Below are positions 38,104 through 46,139 of a stretch of DNA of 64,000 bases, piece after piece; the first letter of the stretch is position 1, and every line of letters starts with the position of its first letter. The notes beneath the pieces were generated by a model that made no database searches, was not told the DNA's origin, and was given only the letters and a program-made list of their open reading frames with translations. The DNA comes from Alcanivorax nanhaiticus (GTDB lineage Bacteria > Pseudomonadota > Gammaproteobacteria > Pseudomonadales > Alcanivoracaceae): contig NZ_ARXV01000001.1 of assembly GCF_000756665.1 (NCBI RefSeq), forward strand, positions 372,001 through 436,000. Direction: 5' to 3'. A program made the position numbers and the translations under genes.

Positions 38104-38862
38104 TTATTTGCCTCCTTCCCGAATCAGGGTCTGCACCCACTTGCTGCGACGCTCGCGCCACTCCACCTCGCTACGGGCACGAATCAACACATTCACCGCG
38201 TACAGCAACCACATGCCCAGCATGCTGATCAGTAGCGGGTACTTCATGGCCGGATTGATGGTGGATTCGCCGAACAATTTGAGGGTGGAGCCTTGATGCA
38301 GGGTCTGCACCCATTCCACGGAGTACTTCACGATCACCACATTGATAACACCCACGATCGCCAGCAACCCTGCCGCACGGGCCGCCTGTCGTGGCTCGCG
38401 AATCACGTTCTGCAAGGCGATCACGCCCACATACATGAACAGCAGAATCAGCATGGAGGTCATGCGTGCATCCCACTGCCAGTAAGTCCCCCAGGTGGGT
38501 TTACCCCAGAGAGAACCGGTAATCAGGGAGATCGCGGCAAGTGCCGCACCAAACGGTGCGATGGCCTTGAGCATCACCTCCGCCATCTTCATGCGCCACA
38601 CCACGGCCACCAGCCCGGACACGCCGAGCGCCATGTAGCCCATCAGCGCACCACTGGACGCCGGCACATGGATAAAGATGATGCGATAGCTGTTGCCCTG
38701 CTGGTAATCACTGGGGGCAAATGCCAAGCCCCATACCAGACCGGTCACCAGGGTAATCAGGGCAATAGGCGTCAGCCAGGGCAACACCCGGGAACTGAAC
38801 GTGTGAAAGTAACGCGGGGATCCCAGCATGTGATACCAGCGCTTGATCGTTTGCCAGACCAT
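38104..38862 (-). CDS. ccmC: Haem handling protein CcmC
   Basis: 252 residues, six membrane helices. The tryptophan-rich haem site is WGKPTWGTYWQWDARMTS; His residues in FIHVPASSG and near VEWVQTLHQGSTLK are the expected axial ligands. It loads haem onto CcmE. Confidence 0.95.
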   Translation of the reverse strand: MVWQTIKRWYHMLGSPRYFHTFSSRVLPWLTPIALITLVTGLVWGLAFAPSDYQQGNSYRIIFIHVPASSGALMGYMALGVSGLVAVVWRMKMAEVMLKAIAPFGAALAAISLITGSLWGKPTWGTYWQWDARMTSMLILLFMYVGVIALQNVIREPRQAARAAGLLAIVGVINVVIVKYSVEWVQTLHQGSTLKLFGESTINPAMKYPLLISMLGMWLLYAVNVLIRARSEVEWRERRSKWVQTLIREGGK

Positions 38863-38866
38863 TAAC

Positions 38867-39535
38867 TCAATTTCCTGAACTGATTTTGAGGCCCGCCGCC
38901 ACAGCCAGGGGGCCGAGACTCGCGGTCAGCGCTAACAGCGCACCAAGGATGGCCAGTACACCCGGCACGGGACCACCTTCCATCGCAGTACGAATCACCC
39001 CGGCACCGAAAATCAGCACCGGAATGTACAGCGGCAACACCAATACCGCCAACAAGATCCCGCCTCGATTAAGCCCCACCGTCAGGGCTGAACCGATAGC
39101 GCCAATCACCGTCAGCGCCGGGGTGCCCAGCAACAGGCTGAGCATCACTACGCCCAGCACCCGGTCAGGGAGTTGCAGCATGTGTGCCAGTACTGGCGAC
39201 ACCAGCACCAACGGCAACCCGGTCAGTAACCAGTGTGCCAGCAATTTGGCGGTCACCGGCACCACTGTCATCACCGGCGAGGTCAGCAGCTGCTCCAGCA
39301 CACCGCTCTCCTGATCACGACGGAACAGGCCATCCAACGACAGCATCACCGCCAGCAAAGCGGCTACCCACAGCACCCCAGGAGCAATCAGCGCCAGGGT
39401 TTCCGGCTTGGGCGAAATCGCCAACGGGAACAGACTGATCACCATGACGAAGAAAAACAGCGGATTGATGATCTCCGCCGGACTACGCCACAGCACCAGT
39501 AGCTCTCGTGACAAGGCTGCACGAAATGTGCTCAT
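38867..39535 (-). CDS. ccmB: Haem exporter permease CcmB
   Basis: 222 residues with six hydrophobic segments and the CcmB pattern LFRRDQESGVLEQLLTSP and WLLTGLPLVLVSPVLAHML. Its start overlaps the ccmA stop by four bases. It works with CcmA in the ABC module that releases CcmE from CcmC. Confidence 0.94.
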   Translation of the reverse strand: MSTFRAALSRELLVLWRSPAEIINPLFFFVMVISLFPLAISPKPETLALIAPGVLWVAALLAVMLSLDGLFRRDQESGVLEQLLTSPVMTVVPVTAKLLAHWLLTGLPLVLVSPVLAHMLQLPDRVLGVVMLSLLLGTPALTVIGAIGSALTVGLNRGGILLAVLVLPLYIPVLIFGAGVIRTAMEGGPVPGVLAILGALLALTASLGPLAVAAGLKISSGN

Positions 39536-40149
39536 GCCAGCACCTCCGCCCTGCCCTTGCCAAGATGCAGCCTTTTCACCCCTTCACCCACTTGATGATG
39601 GGAGGTATACAACACCAGGCTGCCAGCGTCAGCGGCCTTCTGGATCTGTTCATCCAGCTGTGCCACACCATCCTGATCGATAGCCGTATAGGGCTCATCC
39701 AGCACCCACACGCCTTTGCGGTCCAGCCAGAGTCTGGCCAATGCCACACGGCGCTTCTGCCCGGCAGAAAGATGCGCCGCCGGCACATCCTCAAAGCCAC
39801 GCAAGCCCACCGCCGCCAGCGCGGCCATGGGATCACCCGACTGCGCTCCCAGCGCACAGGTAAAGCGCAGGTTCTCCAGCGGGGTCAGCTCTTCGCGCAC
39901 TCCAGGCTGATGGCCCAGGTACAGTAACTCGCTGCGCCAGTTTTCATCCCACCAGTCACAGCGCCCCTCATAAAAGCCATGCAGCCCCACCAGAATGCGT
40001 AACAAGGTGGTTTTTCCGGCACCATTAGCTCCGGTAATCTGCCAGATCTCGCCGGCCCGTGCGGTCAGGGAAACATCACGGAACAGCACGCGGTCATCAC
40101 GCTCGCATTGCAATTGTTCGAGTGTCAGTCGGGTGGTGGTATCAGACAA
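39532..40149 (-). CDS. ccmA: Cytochrome c maturation ATPase CcmA
   Basis: 205 residues from TTG 40149, with AGGGAG about 9 bases upstream; an upstream in-frame ATG at 40227 would add an unrelated 26-residue stretch. Walker A is GANGAGKTT, the signature LSAGQKRRVALARL and Walker B VWVLDEPYTAID. It is the first gene of ccmABCDE. Confidence 0.93.
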   Translation of the reverse strand: MSDTTTRLTLEQLQCERDDRVLFRDVSLTARAGEIWQITGANGAGKTTLLRILVGLHGFYEGRCDWWDENWRSELLYLGHQPGVREELTPLENLRFTCALGAQSGDPMAALAAVGLRGFEDVPAAHLSAGQKRRVALARLWLDRKGVWVLDEPYTAIDQDGVAQLDEQIQKAADAGSLVLYTSHHQVGEGVKRLHLGKGRAEVLA

Positions 40150-40288
40150 AGTCGGGCTCCCTGAAACAGCGCCGGAGTATAGCACGGCAGTCCACGCCAG
40201 GCTTGATCCAGCGCACCCCGCCGCCATCAGGCTTGATTACCACACCGGCTGCGCTAGCCTGTAACCTTGTTCATATACCGGAGTCTTC

Positions 40289-40837
40289 ATGAAACGCCTG
40301 CTGCTACCCTTGCTACCTCTGCTGCTGCTCGCCGGCTGTGGCGAAGAAAAACCGCTTGCCACCGTCAAGCAGGTAGACCTGCAGCAATACGCTGGCACCT
40401 GGTATGAGATCGCCAGACTGCCGCAATGGTTCCAGCGCGGCTGCTACGATTCCACTGCAACCTACAGCCTCAACGATGATGGCACGGTAAAGGTGGTGAA
40501 CCGCTGCCAACGAGCAGGTGAAGACGCCAGTGAGGCCGTGGGCACCGCCCGGGTGGTGGCGGATTCCGGCAACGCCAGACTAAAAGTGCGCTTTGATAAC
40601 TGGATCTCCCGCCTGATCCCCACCATCACCGAGGGCAACTACTGGATCATCGCGCTGGATCAGGACTATCAGACCGTAGTGATTGGTGAACCCAGCCGTG
40701 AGTACCTGTGGATTCTGGCCCGCCAGCCGCAGCTGCCGGAGGATCAGTACCAGGCGCTGGTACAGGTGGCCCAGAGCAAGGGCTTCCCGGTGGATCAGCT
40801 TGAGCGCAATCGCAACCTGCGCCCTGAGGCACCATGA
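40289..40837 (+). CDS. blc: Outer-membrane lipocalin lipoprotein
   Basis: 182 residues with a lipoprotein signal (LLLLAGC; Gly follows the Cys, so outer-membrane sorting is expected). The lipocalin signature GTWYEIARLPQWFQRGC lies near residue 38, with TEGNYWIIALDQDYQTVVIGEPSREYLWILAR in the second half. Blc binds lysophospholipid and fatty acids. Its stop overlaps the next start by four bases. Confidence 0.9.
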   Translation: MKRLLLPLLPLLLLAGCGEEKPLATVKQVDLQQYAGTWYEIARLPQWFQRGCYDSTATYSLNDDGTVKVVNRCQRAGEDASEAVGTARVVADSGNARLKVRFDNWISRLIPTITEGNYWIIALDQDYQTVVIGEPSREYLWILARQPQLPEDQYQALVQVAQSKGFPVDQLERNRNLRPEAP

Positions 40838-41244
40838 GCGAACATCACGTCTATTTCGCCATTTTTGGCTTTGATCACGATCCCTCCCAGCTGGATCTGT
40901 TGATGGGTCAGAGTGCGGATGATTACTGGCGCGAGGGAGAAAGTTTCAGTGCTACCGTGCCCGAGGCGCAGCGGCGGGAAAACCGCTGGATTCTCTCCAG
41001 CCAGCTGGACGAAACTGCCAGCCACCGGGACCATTTCGAGAAGCTGCTGCTCAAACTCAAGCGTCTCCGCACACAACTGGATAACCTGCCCGATGACTAT
41101 CGCTATGGCATCGGGGTATCACACTATTTTTTTATGGACGACCCGACCTTTTACCTGCCCGAAGAGATTCTGGAGGGTTTCCGGGCACTGGGATTCGACA
41201 TCAGCTTTGACCAATTGGGACTGGACCATGGCACTGGAAATTGA
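40834..41244 (+). CDS. DUF4279-like small protein
   Basis: 136 residues overlapping the lipocalin stop as ATGA. It has no signal peptide. The layout (HHVYFAIFGFDHDPSQLDLLMG, YWREGESFS, HFEKLLLKLKRLRTQLDNLP, then a beta strand YRYGIGVSHYFF) resembles DUF4279 proteins, though I am not certain. It overlaps the CYTH gene by 17 bases, so the three are coupled. Function unknown. Confidence 0.6.
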   Translation: MSEHHVYFAIFGFDHDPSQLDLLMGQSADDYWREGESFSATVPEAQRRENRWILSSQLDETASHRDHFEKLLLKLKRLRTQLDNLPDDYRYGIGVSHYFFMDDPTFYLPEEILEGFRALGFDISFDQLGLDHGTGN

Positions 41245-41698
41245 ACGCAAGTTTCTTGTCCGCGACACGGGTATTATCGATACCCTTCCCGGAGAACGCC
41301 TCACTCAGGGCTACCTGAGCCATGACAAGAACGCCACCGTCCGGGTTCGTATTGCCGGCGACAACGCCTGGCTCACCATCAAAGGCAAAACCGAAGGAGC
41401 CACGCGCAGCGAATTCGAGTACGCCATTCCCGTGGGCGAAGCTCGCACTATGCTGGACGAACTCTGTGGCCAAGGCGTGATAGATAAAACACGCTATCGC
41501 TTGCCTCAGGGGGAATTGTGCTGGGAGATTGATGTATTTCATGGCGATAACGACGGGCTGACCGTGGCAGAAATCGAATTGCCCAGTGAGGATACAGACT
41601 TCGACAAACCCGCTTGGCTGGGCGATGAAGTGACTGGTGAGGTACGCTATTACAACAGTGCGTTGAGCACTCTGCCTTATAAGGATTGGGGCAAATAA
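41228..41698 (+). CDS. CYTH-domain inorganic triphosphatase-like protein
   Basis: 156 residues from ATG 41228. The family motif ExExK is EIERKF at residues 4-9. Further charged tunnel residues are VRVRIAGDNAWLTIKGK, RSEFEYAIPV and WEIDVFHGDNDGLTVAEIELPSE. It is a stand-alone CYTH of the bacterial type that hydrolyses inorganic triphosphate (NeuTTM-like). It begins inside the upstream gene. Confidence 0.88.
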   Translation: MALEIERKFLVRDTGIIDTLPGERLTQGYLSHDKNATVRVRIAGDNAWLTIKGKTEGATRSEFEYAIPVGEARTMLDELCGQGVIDKTRYRLPQGELCWEIDVFHGDNDGLTVAEIELPSEDTDFDKPAWLGDEVTGEVRYYNSALSTLPYKDWGK

Positions 41699-41726
41699 CA
41701 AGATTCAACACGTATTGGGGATCAAC

Positions 41727-42326
41727 ATGGACAGTAATCTTTACCAGGCACCATCGACAGACAACACCACTCCTGAAGCAACTCAGGACGAAGCCGCACT
41801 TTATGTGGTCTCGTTAAAAAAACTGGCGCTGCTCTTCATTCTTACTCTGGGCCTTTATGCCGTTTACTGGAATTACCGGCACTGGAAACTGCTGAACCAG
41901 CACCGCGGCACCAACACCATTCCAGTGATGCGAGGCATTTTCAGCATCTTCTTCTTTCATTCCCTGCTCAAACAAATCAACAAGGAGCTGGGGGATGAAG
42001 ACAGCAAAAACCACCTGCCAGTCTCCCAGCTGGCAGCGGCCTATATCGCCATGAATTTGCTTTCCAGCCTGGCAGACCGTTTCTCTGCCCGCTCGGACAC
42101 TATCAGTATCCTGGATTTTATTTCCTTGCTCCTGCTGCCCTTTATCTGTGGTGTAGTCGCCACCGCCCAGCAGGCAGCCAACATTTCACAAGGTGATCCC
42201 AAAGGGGAACGCAACAGTGATATGACTGCCCTCAATTGGGTCTGGATGTTACTTGGGTCATGTCTGTGGTTGCTGATCCTGTTCGGCTTTGCCGTCATGA
42301 TCGCCCCGGACAGCATCCCCTTCTGA
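41727..42326 (+). CDS. Membrane protein of unknown function
   Basis: 199 residues from ATG 41727 (TTGGGGA upstream). The N-terminal 30 residues are polar. Then come LALLFILTLGLYAVYWNYRHWKLLNQ, a short pair of helices around FSIFFFHSLLKQIN, and a C-terminal helix. The arrangement resembles DUF4234-like proteins, but I do not recognise it firmly. It follows the CYTH gene by about 30 bases and may share its transcript. Confidence 0.6.
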   Translation: MDSNLYQAPSTDNTTPEATQDEAALYVVSLKKLALLFILTLGLYAVYWNYRHWKLLNQHRGTNTIPVMRGIFSIFFFHSLLKQINKELGDEDSKNHLPVSQLAAAYIAMNLLSSLADRFSARSDTISILDFISLLLLPFICGVVATAQQAANISQGDPKGERNSDMTALNWVWMLLGSCLWLLILFGFAVMIAPDSIPF

Positions 42327-42331
42327 CGAAG

Positions 42332-42511
42332 ATGCAGCGCGGCTTCACACTCTGGCGACAGGATGACAACGGCGTGATCGCCAGAGTGGCCCGCTATCCG
42401 GACCAGCTAGCGGCAGAAAAGGCCCGCGCCAAATATGAAGCCAGTGGCCACAAACAACACTATTGGATTGAACCTGATGATGACACGTGTTCTCCCCCTG
42501 CTGGCCATTAG
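42332..42511 (+). CDS. Small SPOR-like cytoplasmic protein
   Basis: 59 residues from ATG 42332. GFTLWRQDDNGVIARVARYPDQLAAEKARAKYEASGHKQHYWIEP is an evenly built beta-alpha-beta unit, of the type seen in small conserved proteins that resemble half a SPOR domain. The ribosome site is weak (GAAG). It overlaps the next gene by 35 bases in another frame. I think it is real from its composition and fold pattern, but have no family name. Confidence 0.6.
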   Translation: MQRGFTLWRQDDNGVIARVARYPDQLAAEKARAKYEASGHKQHYWIEPDDDTCSPPAGH

Positions 42512-43016
42512 CCTGCTCTTGTCCGCCTGTATCCCCACCATCCAGCGGCAGTGGGATCAGCAACCCGTAGACGGCACTCTGATAGATGGAGAAACCGGAC
42601 ACCCGATCAGTGGCGCCACGATCCTCAATCGCGAGCAGCCCTCGATCACGGCCACCACCAATGAAGACGGCTATTTCTCGATTGAAGAAAAAAGCCATAT
42701 CGGCTTTCACATGCTGATGCCCGGTAGTGCCATGAACTATCAGACCTGGCAAATCAGCCACCCGGATTTTGCGAATGGCGTCGCCCAGACACGAACCTTC
42801 TTCCCCGCACTGGAGCGAGAACCCAATACCTTGTCAGTGATCCTGTTTCGGCAAGTGCCGGACTCCCCGGAGGACTGCCCGGACTTCGGCTATCTCTACC
42901 GACTGGCAAAATGGAACCAGGCCCACAATATCGACGCAGACCGAATGATCCCTGATAGCTGCGAGAATTCCACGTCCACAGACGCGCTTTACGAGATCTG
43001 GTACCCGGAACGGTAA
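42477..43016 (+). CDS. Lipoprotein with carboxypeptidase-regulatory-like domain
   Basis: 179 residues from ATG 42477 (the next codon, 42480, is an equal candidate). The lipobox LLLSACIP gives a lipoprotein. The mature part starts VDGTLIDGETGHPISGATILN and EDGYFSIEE, typical of a carboxypeptidase-regulatory-like beta sandwich. Four Cys lie in the C-terminal third (DCPDFG, SCENS). It begins inside the 59-residue frame. Function unknown. Confidence 0.72.
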   Translation: MMTRVLPLLAISLLLSACIPTIQRQWDQQPVDGTLIDGETGHPISGATILNREQPSITATTNEDGYFSIEEKSHIGFHMLMPGSAMNYQTWQISHPDFANGVAQTRTFFPALEREPNTLSVILFRQVPDSPEDCPDFGYLYRLAKWNQAHNIDADRMIPDSCENSTSTDALYEIWYPER

Positions 43017-43112
43017 TTCACACTGGCGACCGTGCTGACGCATGGTCGCCCAGCACGCTTTTCCCTTGAAAATTGCCCCTCAAGCACTATATTACTGAAC
43101 ATCATTCACGCC

Positions 43113-43161
43113 CGAGGACGACCTCGATCACGGCCCATGTCGGGGACGGCCCCATGCAGGA
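43113..43161 (+). promoter_or_regulatory. Guanidine-II (mini-ykkC) riboswitch
   Basis: Two small hairpins with ACGR loops: CGAGG-ACGA-CCTCG (43113-43126) and GGGG-ACGG-CCCC (43142-43153), joined by 15 bases. The second hairpin ends four bases before the AGGAG ribosome site of sugE. This is the mini-ykkC architecture, in which guanidinium binding in both loops favours loop-loop pairing and exposes the ribosome site. Confidence 0.9.
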
Positions 43162-43169
43162 GTTTTGTC

Positions 43170-43487
43170 ATGGCATGGGTCTACATTCTTGTCGCGGGTT
43201 TGCTGGAAATTGGCTGGGCATTGGGCCTGAAAGCCAGCGACGGCTTTAGTCGCCCCCTCCCTACCACCTTCACATTGATCGCTGCCGCGCTGAGCTTCTG
43301 GCTGCTGGCACTGGCCATGCGCGATCTACCCGCAGGCACGGCCTATGCGGTATGGAGCGGCATCGGTGCAGTGGGTACCGTACTGCTGGGCATCATGCTG
43401 TTCGGGGAATCTCTCTCTCCCGCCAGATTGCTGTGCTTGACCATGATTGTGGGTGGCATTGCCGGTCTGAAGGTGTTTTCTGGCTAA
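43170..43487 (+). CDS. sugE: Guanidinium exporter of the SMR family
   Basis: 105 residues and four membrane helices. Glu13 in GLLEIGWALGLKASDGF is the proton/substrate-coupling residue; TAYAVWSGIGAVGTVLLGIMLFGE is the usual SMR core. The Lys near residue 21 and the riboswitch upstream place it in the Gdx (guanidinium) subgroup, not the EmrE drug-export group. An antiparallel dimer exports guanidinium against protons. Confidence 0.93.
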   Translation: MAWVYILVAGLLEIGWALGLKASDGFSRPLPTTFTLIAAALSFWLLALAMRDLPAGTAYAVWSGIGAVGTVLLGIMLFGESLSPARLLCLTMIVGGIAGLKVFSG

Positions 43488-43559
43488 CGCTTTACCTCAG
43501 AGGTAATCGCGCACGCCCGGCGCTTGGGGTTTTATGGCGGAAACGATGGAGAGCCCGCC

Positions 43560-43931
43560 ATGAAACCCGACCTGCCCCAAACCTTGTTTTTGCTAAACAC
43601 CTGCGTGCTGCTTACCCACCAGGTGGATGCTGCCTACTGGCATGAATGGGAGTTGTTCCATTTGCCCGGCGGCAATCAACTCAATCTGATTCTGAACCTG
43701 CCCATGATCGGACTGGTATTGATGTGCTTCTTTCAAGTTGCCAATCAAAGCCATCAAGCGCGCCGCTGCCACCAGCTTCTGGCCGGTCTGGGGCTGCTGA
43801 CTGTGGCCATCCACAGCACCTTCTTTCTGATCGGACATAGCGCTTTCCTGCAACCCGTCTCGTTACTGCTGCTGGCGGCCACCTTGATCCTTTCACTGCT
43901 TCAGCTAGGCAGCCTTCCTGCCCGCCCGTGA
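43560..43931 (+). CDS. Small membrane protein (DUF6713-like)
   Basis: 123 residues from ATG 43560; an in-frame ATG at 43524 is the other choice. Three or four hydrophobic segments follow TLFLLNTCVLLTHQVDAAYWHEWELFHLPGG, a His/Trp-rich loop that resembles DUF6713 proteins as far as I recall. It is a metal- or haem-like looking motif but that is a guess. Function unknown. Confidence 0.6.
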   Translation: MKPDLPQTLFLLNTCVLLTHQVDAAYWHEWELFHLPGGNQLNLILNLPMIGLVLMCFFQVANQSHQARRCHQLLAGLGLLTVAIHSTFFLIGHSAFLQPVSLLLLAATLILSLLQLGSLPARP

Positions 43932-43939
43932 CCGGGCGG
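43922..43939. terminator. Hairpin between convergent genes
   Basis: CCGCCCG-TGAC-CGGGCGG overlaps the end of the DUF6713-like gene and stops just before metR. It lacks a T run, so termination is uncertain. Confidence 0.45.
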
Positions 43940-43940
43940 A

Positions 43941-44864
43941 TCAACTGCCTTTCACCGCCTTTACGCCGCTCAGGGTTTTGAAACACAACGCCTGCGCTGT
44001 GTCCTGAAACTCCTGAATATACGGAAGCGTTTCATCCTCGATACGCACCGCCGCATACAGCGTGCGCCATACGCCCTTCTCGCCCAGACGAACTGTCTTG
44101 AGCAGATCATGCTCGGTGTATTCGGTCAGCGCCCAGTTGGGCAGTGCCGCCACACCCCGGCCTGCGGCTACCAGCTGGGCCGTCATGGGGGTCAGTTCTG
44201 CAGTGCGAATAGCCGCCGGTTCTACCCTGGCAGGATCGAGAAAAACAGTGAATACATCCAGCCTCTCACGCTCCACCGGGTAGGTGATCAACGTCTGCTC
44301 AGCAAGATCCTCTGGCTCAATCCAGGTTCTGGCGGCCAGCAGCGAACGGCCCGATACCGCCAGCACCAGCTCGTATCGGAACAGCGGTAAATATTTCACC
44401 GCTTCATCCTCCTCCGGGTCGGAGGTGATCACCATATCCAGATCCCCCCGCTGCAGGGCGGGCAACGGAGCAAAGCTGAAGGCCGCAGACAGATCCAGCT
44501 CCACTTCAGGCCAATGCTCGCGGAAGGCATCCAATGCCGGCATTAACCACTGAAAACAAGAGTGGCAATCAATCGCAATGTGCAAGCGGCCCGACTGCCC
44601 CTCGGCCAGTCGCTTCAGCTCTCGTTCTGCCTGCTGCACCTTGGGTAACACCTCCTGCCCTAACGTCAGCAACCGCTGCCCGGCAGCAGTGAATCGCACC
44701 GGACGGGAGCGCCGCACAACCAATTCCACACCCAGGCGATGTTCCAGGTCTTTCAACTGATGGGACAAGGCCGACTGGGTGACGTGCAACCGATCCGCCG
44801 CTTCCACCAGTGACCCGGCCTCATCAATCGCCCGAAGGGTGACGAGATGTCGTAATTCCAGCAT
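43941..44864 (-). CDS. metR: MetR, LysR-family regulator of methionine synthesis
   Basis: 307 residues from ATG 44864 (GGAG 6 bases upstream; the frame continues upstream only to a TTG). The DNA-binding part LELRHLVTLRAIDEAGSLVEAADRLHVTQSALSHQLKDLEHRLG and the effector part HIAIDCHSCFQWLMPALDAFREHWPEVELDL follow E. coli MetR closely from memory. MetR uses homocysteine as co-activator. It is divergent from mesX-mesD, so control of this methionine synthase is likely. I saw no clear TGAA-N5-TTCA site in the 253-base gap. Confidence 0.9.
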   Translation of the reverse strand: MLELRHLVTLRAIDEAGSLVEAADRLHVTQSALSHQLKDLEHRLGVELVVRRSRPVRFTAAGQRLLTLGQEVLPKVQQAERELKRLAEGQSGRLHIAIDCHSCFQWLMPALDAFREHWPEVELDLSAAFSFAPLPALQRGDLDMVITSDPEEDEAVKYLPLFRYELVLAVSGRSLLAARTWIEPEDLAEQTLITYPVERERLDVFTVFLDPARVEPAAIRTAELTPMTAQLVAAGRGVAALPNWALTEYTEHDLLKTVRLGEKGVWRTLYAAVRIEDETLPYIQEFQDTAQALCFKTLSGVKAVKGS

Positions 44865-45117
44865 TTGATTCTCCAACGCGTGCCATTGTCAGAACGGTGG
44901 CACCACCGCGATCTTGCTCTGAATGAAAAAAACCAGGGCCGTCGAGCACCAGCTCCCAGCACGACCGCAAAGTGAGGAAAACTCATACAACAATGAAATA
45001 ATACCAATTTTACTCATAAATGCTATTGAGCATAATGGCCACATATCACGCTTCATCGCGTTAGTTACCCAACGCGATACAAGGCATGACCCATATTGAC
45101 GCGGACGGCCAGGCACC

Positions 45118-46095
45118 ATGAGCAATGAATTTACCTTCAGCATCAAGCGCATTTGTTTCGATGAGAATTACCGTCCATCTGACAGTACGCGCATTACTAC
45201 CAACTTTGCCAACCTCGCGCGAGGTGAGCGGCGCAAGGAAAACCTGCGCGACACCCTGACGATGATCAACAACCGGTTTAATGCGCTGGCCCACTGGGAC
45301 AACCCCAATGGTGATCGCTACGCCGTGGAGCACGAGATCGTGTCCGTGGATATCGATATAGCAGGCAATGGCGAAACGTTCCCGACCATTGAAATATTGA
45401 AAACCACCATCGTTGACCGGCATACCAACAAGCACATCGAAGGCATTGTCGGGAACAATTTCTCTTCCTATGTGCGTGACTATGACTTCAGCATCGCCCT
45501 GCTGAACCATAACAAGGATCAGCCGCAGTTCAGCATTCCCGATAACTTCGGCGATCTGCACGGCAAGTTATTCCAGCATTTCATTCACTCGAGCGCTTAC
45601 CAGGAGAACTTCAGCAAGCTACCGGTAATCTGCATCAGTGTATCGGACAACAAGGTGTACACCCGCACCGAGAATCACCACCCGGTGCTGGGGTTTGAGT
45701 ACCTGCCCAATGAATCATCGTTGACCGAAAGTTATTTCAAGAAGATGGGGCTGAAGGTGCGCTATTTCATGCCGCCCCACAGCGTGGCACCGCTGGCTTT
45801 TTTCTTCTTCGGCGACCTTGTGAACGATTACACCAACCTGGAACTGATCAGCACCATCAGCACCATGGAAACGTTCCAGCGGATTTATCGGCCCGAGATT
45901 TACAACGCCAATTCCGAAGCGGGTAACCGCTACCAGCCTAGCCTGAAGCACTCGGATTACTCGCTTACCCGCATTCACTACGACCGGGAAGAACGCAGTC
46001 AGCTGGCAGTCAAACAAGGCAAATTCGCTGAGCAGCATCTGATTGAGCCTTACCGGACGGTGCTGAACCAGTGGTCTACAAATTACGGCGTTTAA
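45118..46095 (+). CDS. mesX: DUF1852 protein MesX, partner of MesD
   Basis: 325 residues, no signal peptide or membrane segment. It begins SNEFTFSIKRICFDENYRPSDSTRITTNFANLARG, which I recognise as the DUF1852 start. Genetic work on folate-independent methionine synthases showed that MesD needs this protein (MesX) and oxygen. Its chemistry is not settled. The mesD gene follows by 44 bases. The stop lies in a 27-base palindrome. Confidence 0.85.
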   Translation: MSNEFTFSIKRICFDENYRPSDSTRITTNFANLARGERRKENLRDTLTMINNRFNALAHWDNPNGDRYAVEHEIVSVDIDIAGNGETFPTIEILKTTIVDRHTNKHIEGIVGNNFSSYVRDYDFSIALLNHNKDQPQFSIPDNFGDLHGKLFQHFIHSSAYQENFSKLPVICISVSDNKVYTRTENHHPVLGFEYLPNESSLTESYFKKMGLKVRYFMPPHSVAPLAFFFFGDLVNDYTNLELISTISTMETFQRIYRPEIYNANSEAGNRYQPSLKHSDYSLTRIHYDREERSQLAVKQGKFAEQHLIEPYRTVLNQWSTNYGV

Positions 46096-46118
46096 GGAGC
46101 CTCTGAATAACTCCTTAA
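46092..46118. terminator. Palindrome between mesX and mesD, possible attenuator
   Basis: TTAAGGAG and CTCCTTAA pair across CCTCTGAATAA and are followed by CTTTTTA. The stem covers the mesX stop. It may reduce or tune mesD transcription, or protect the mRNA end. Confidence 0.5.
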
Positions 46119-46139
46119 CTTTTTACGGCAGTAAAAATC

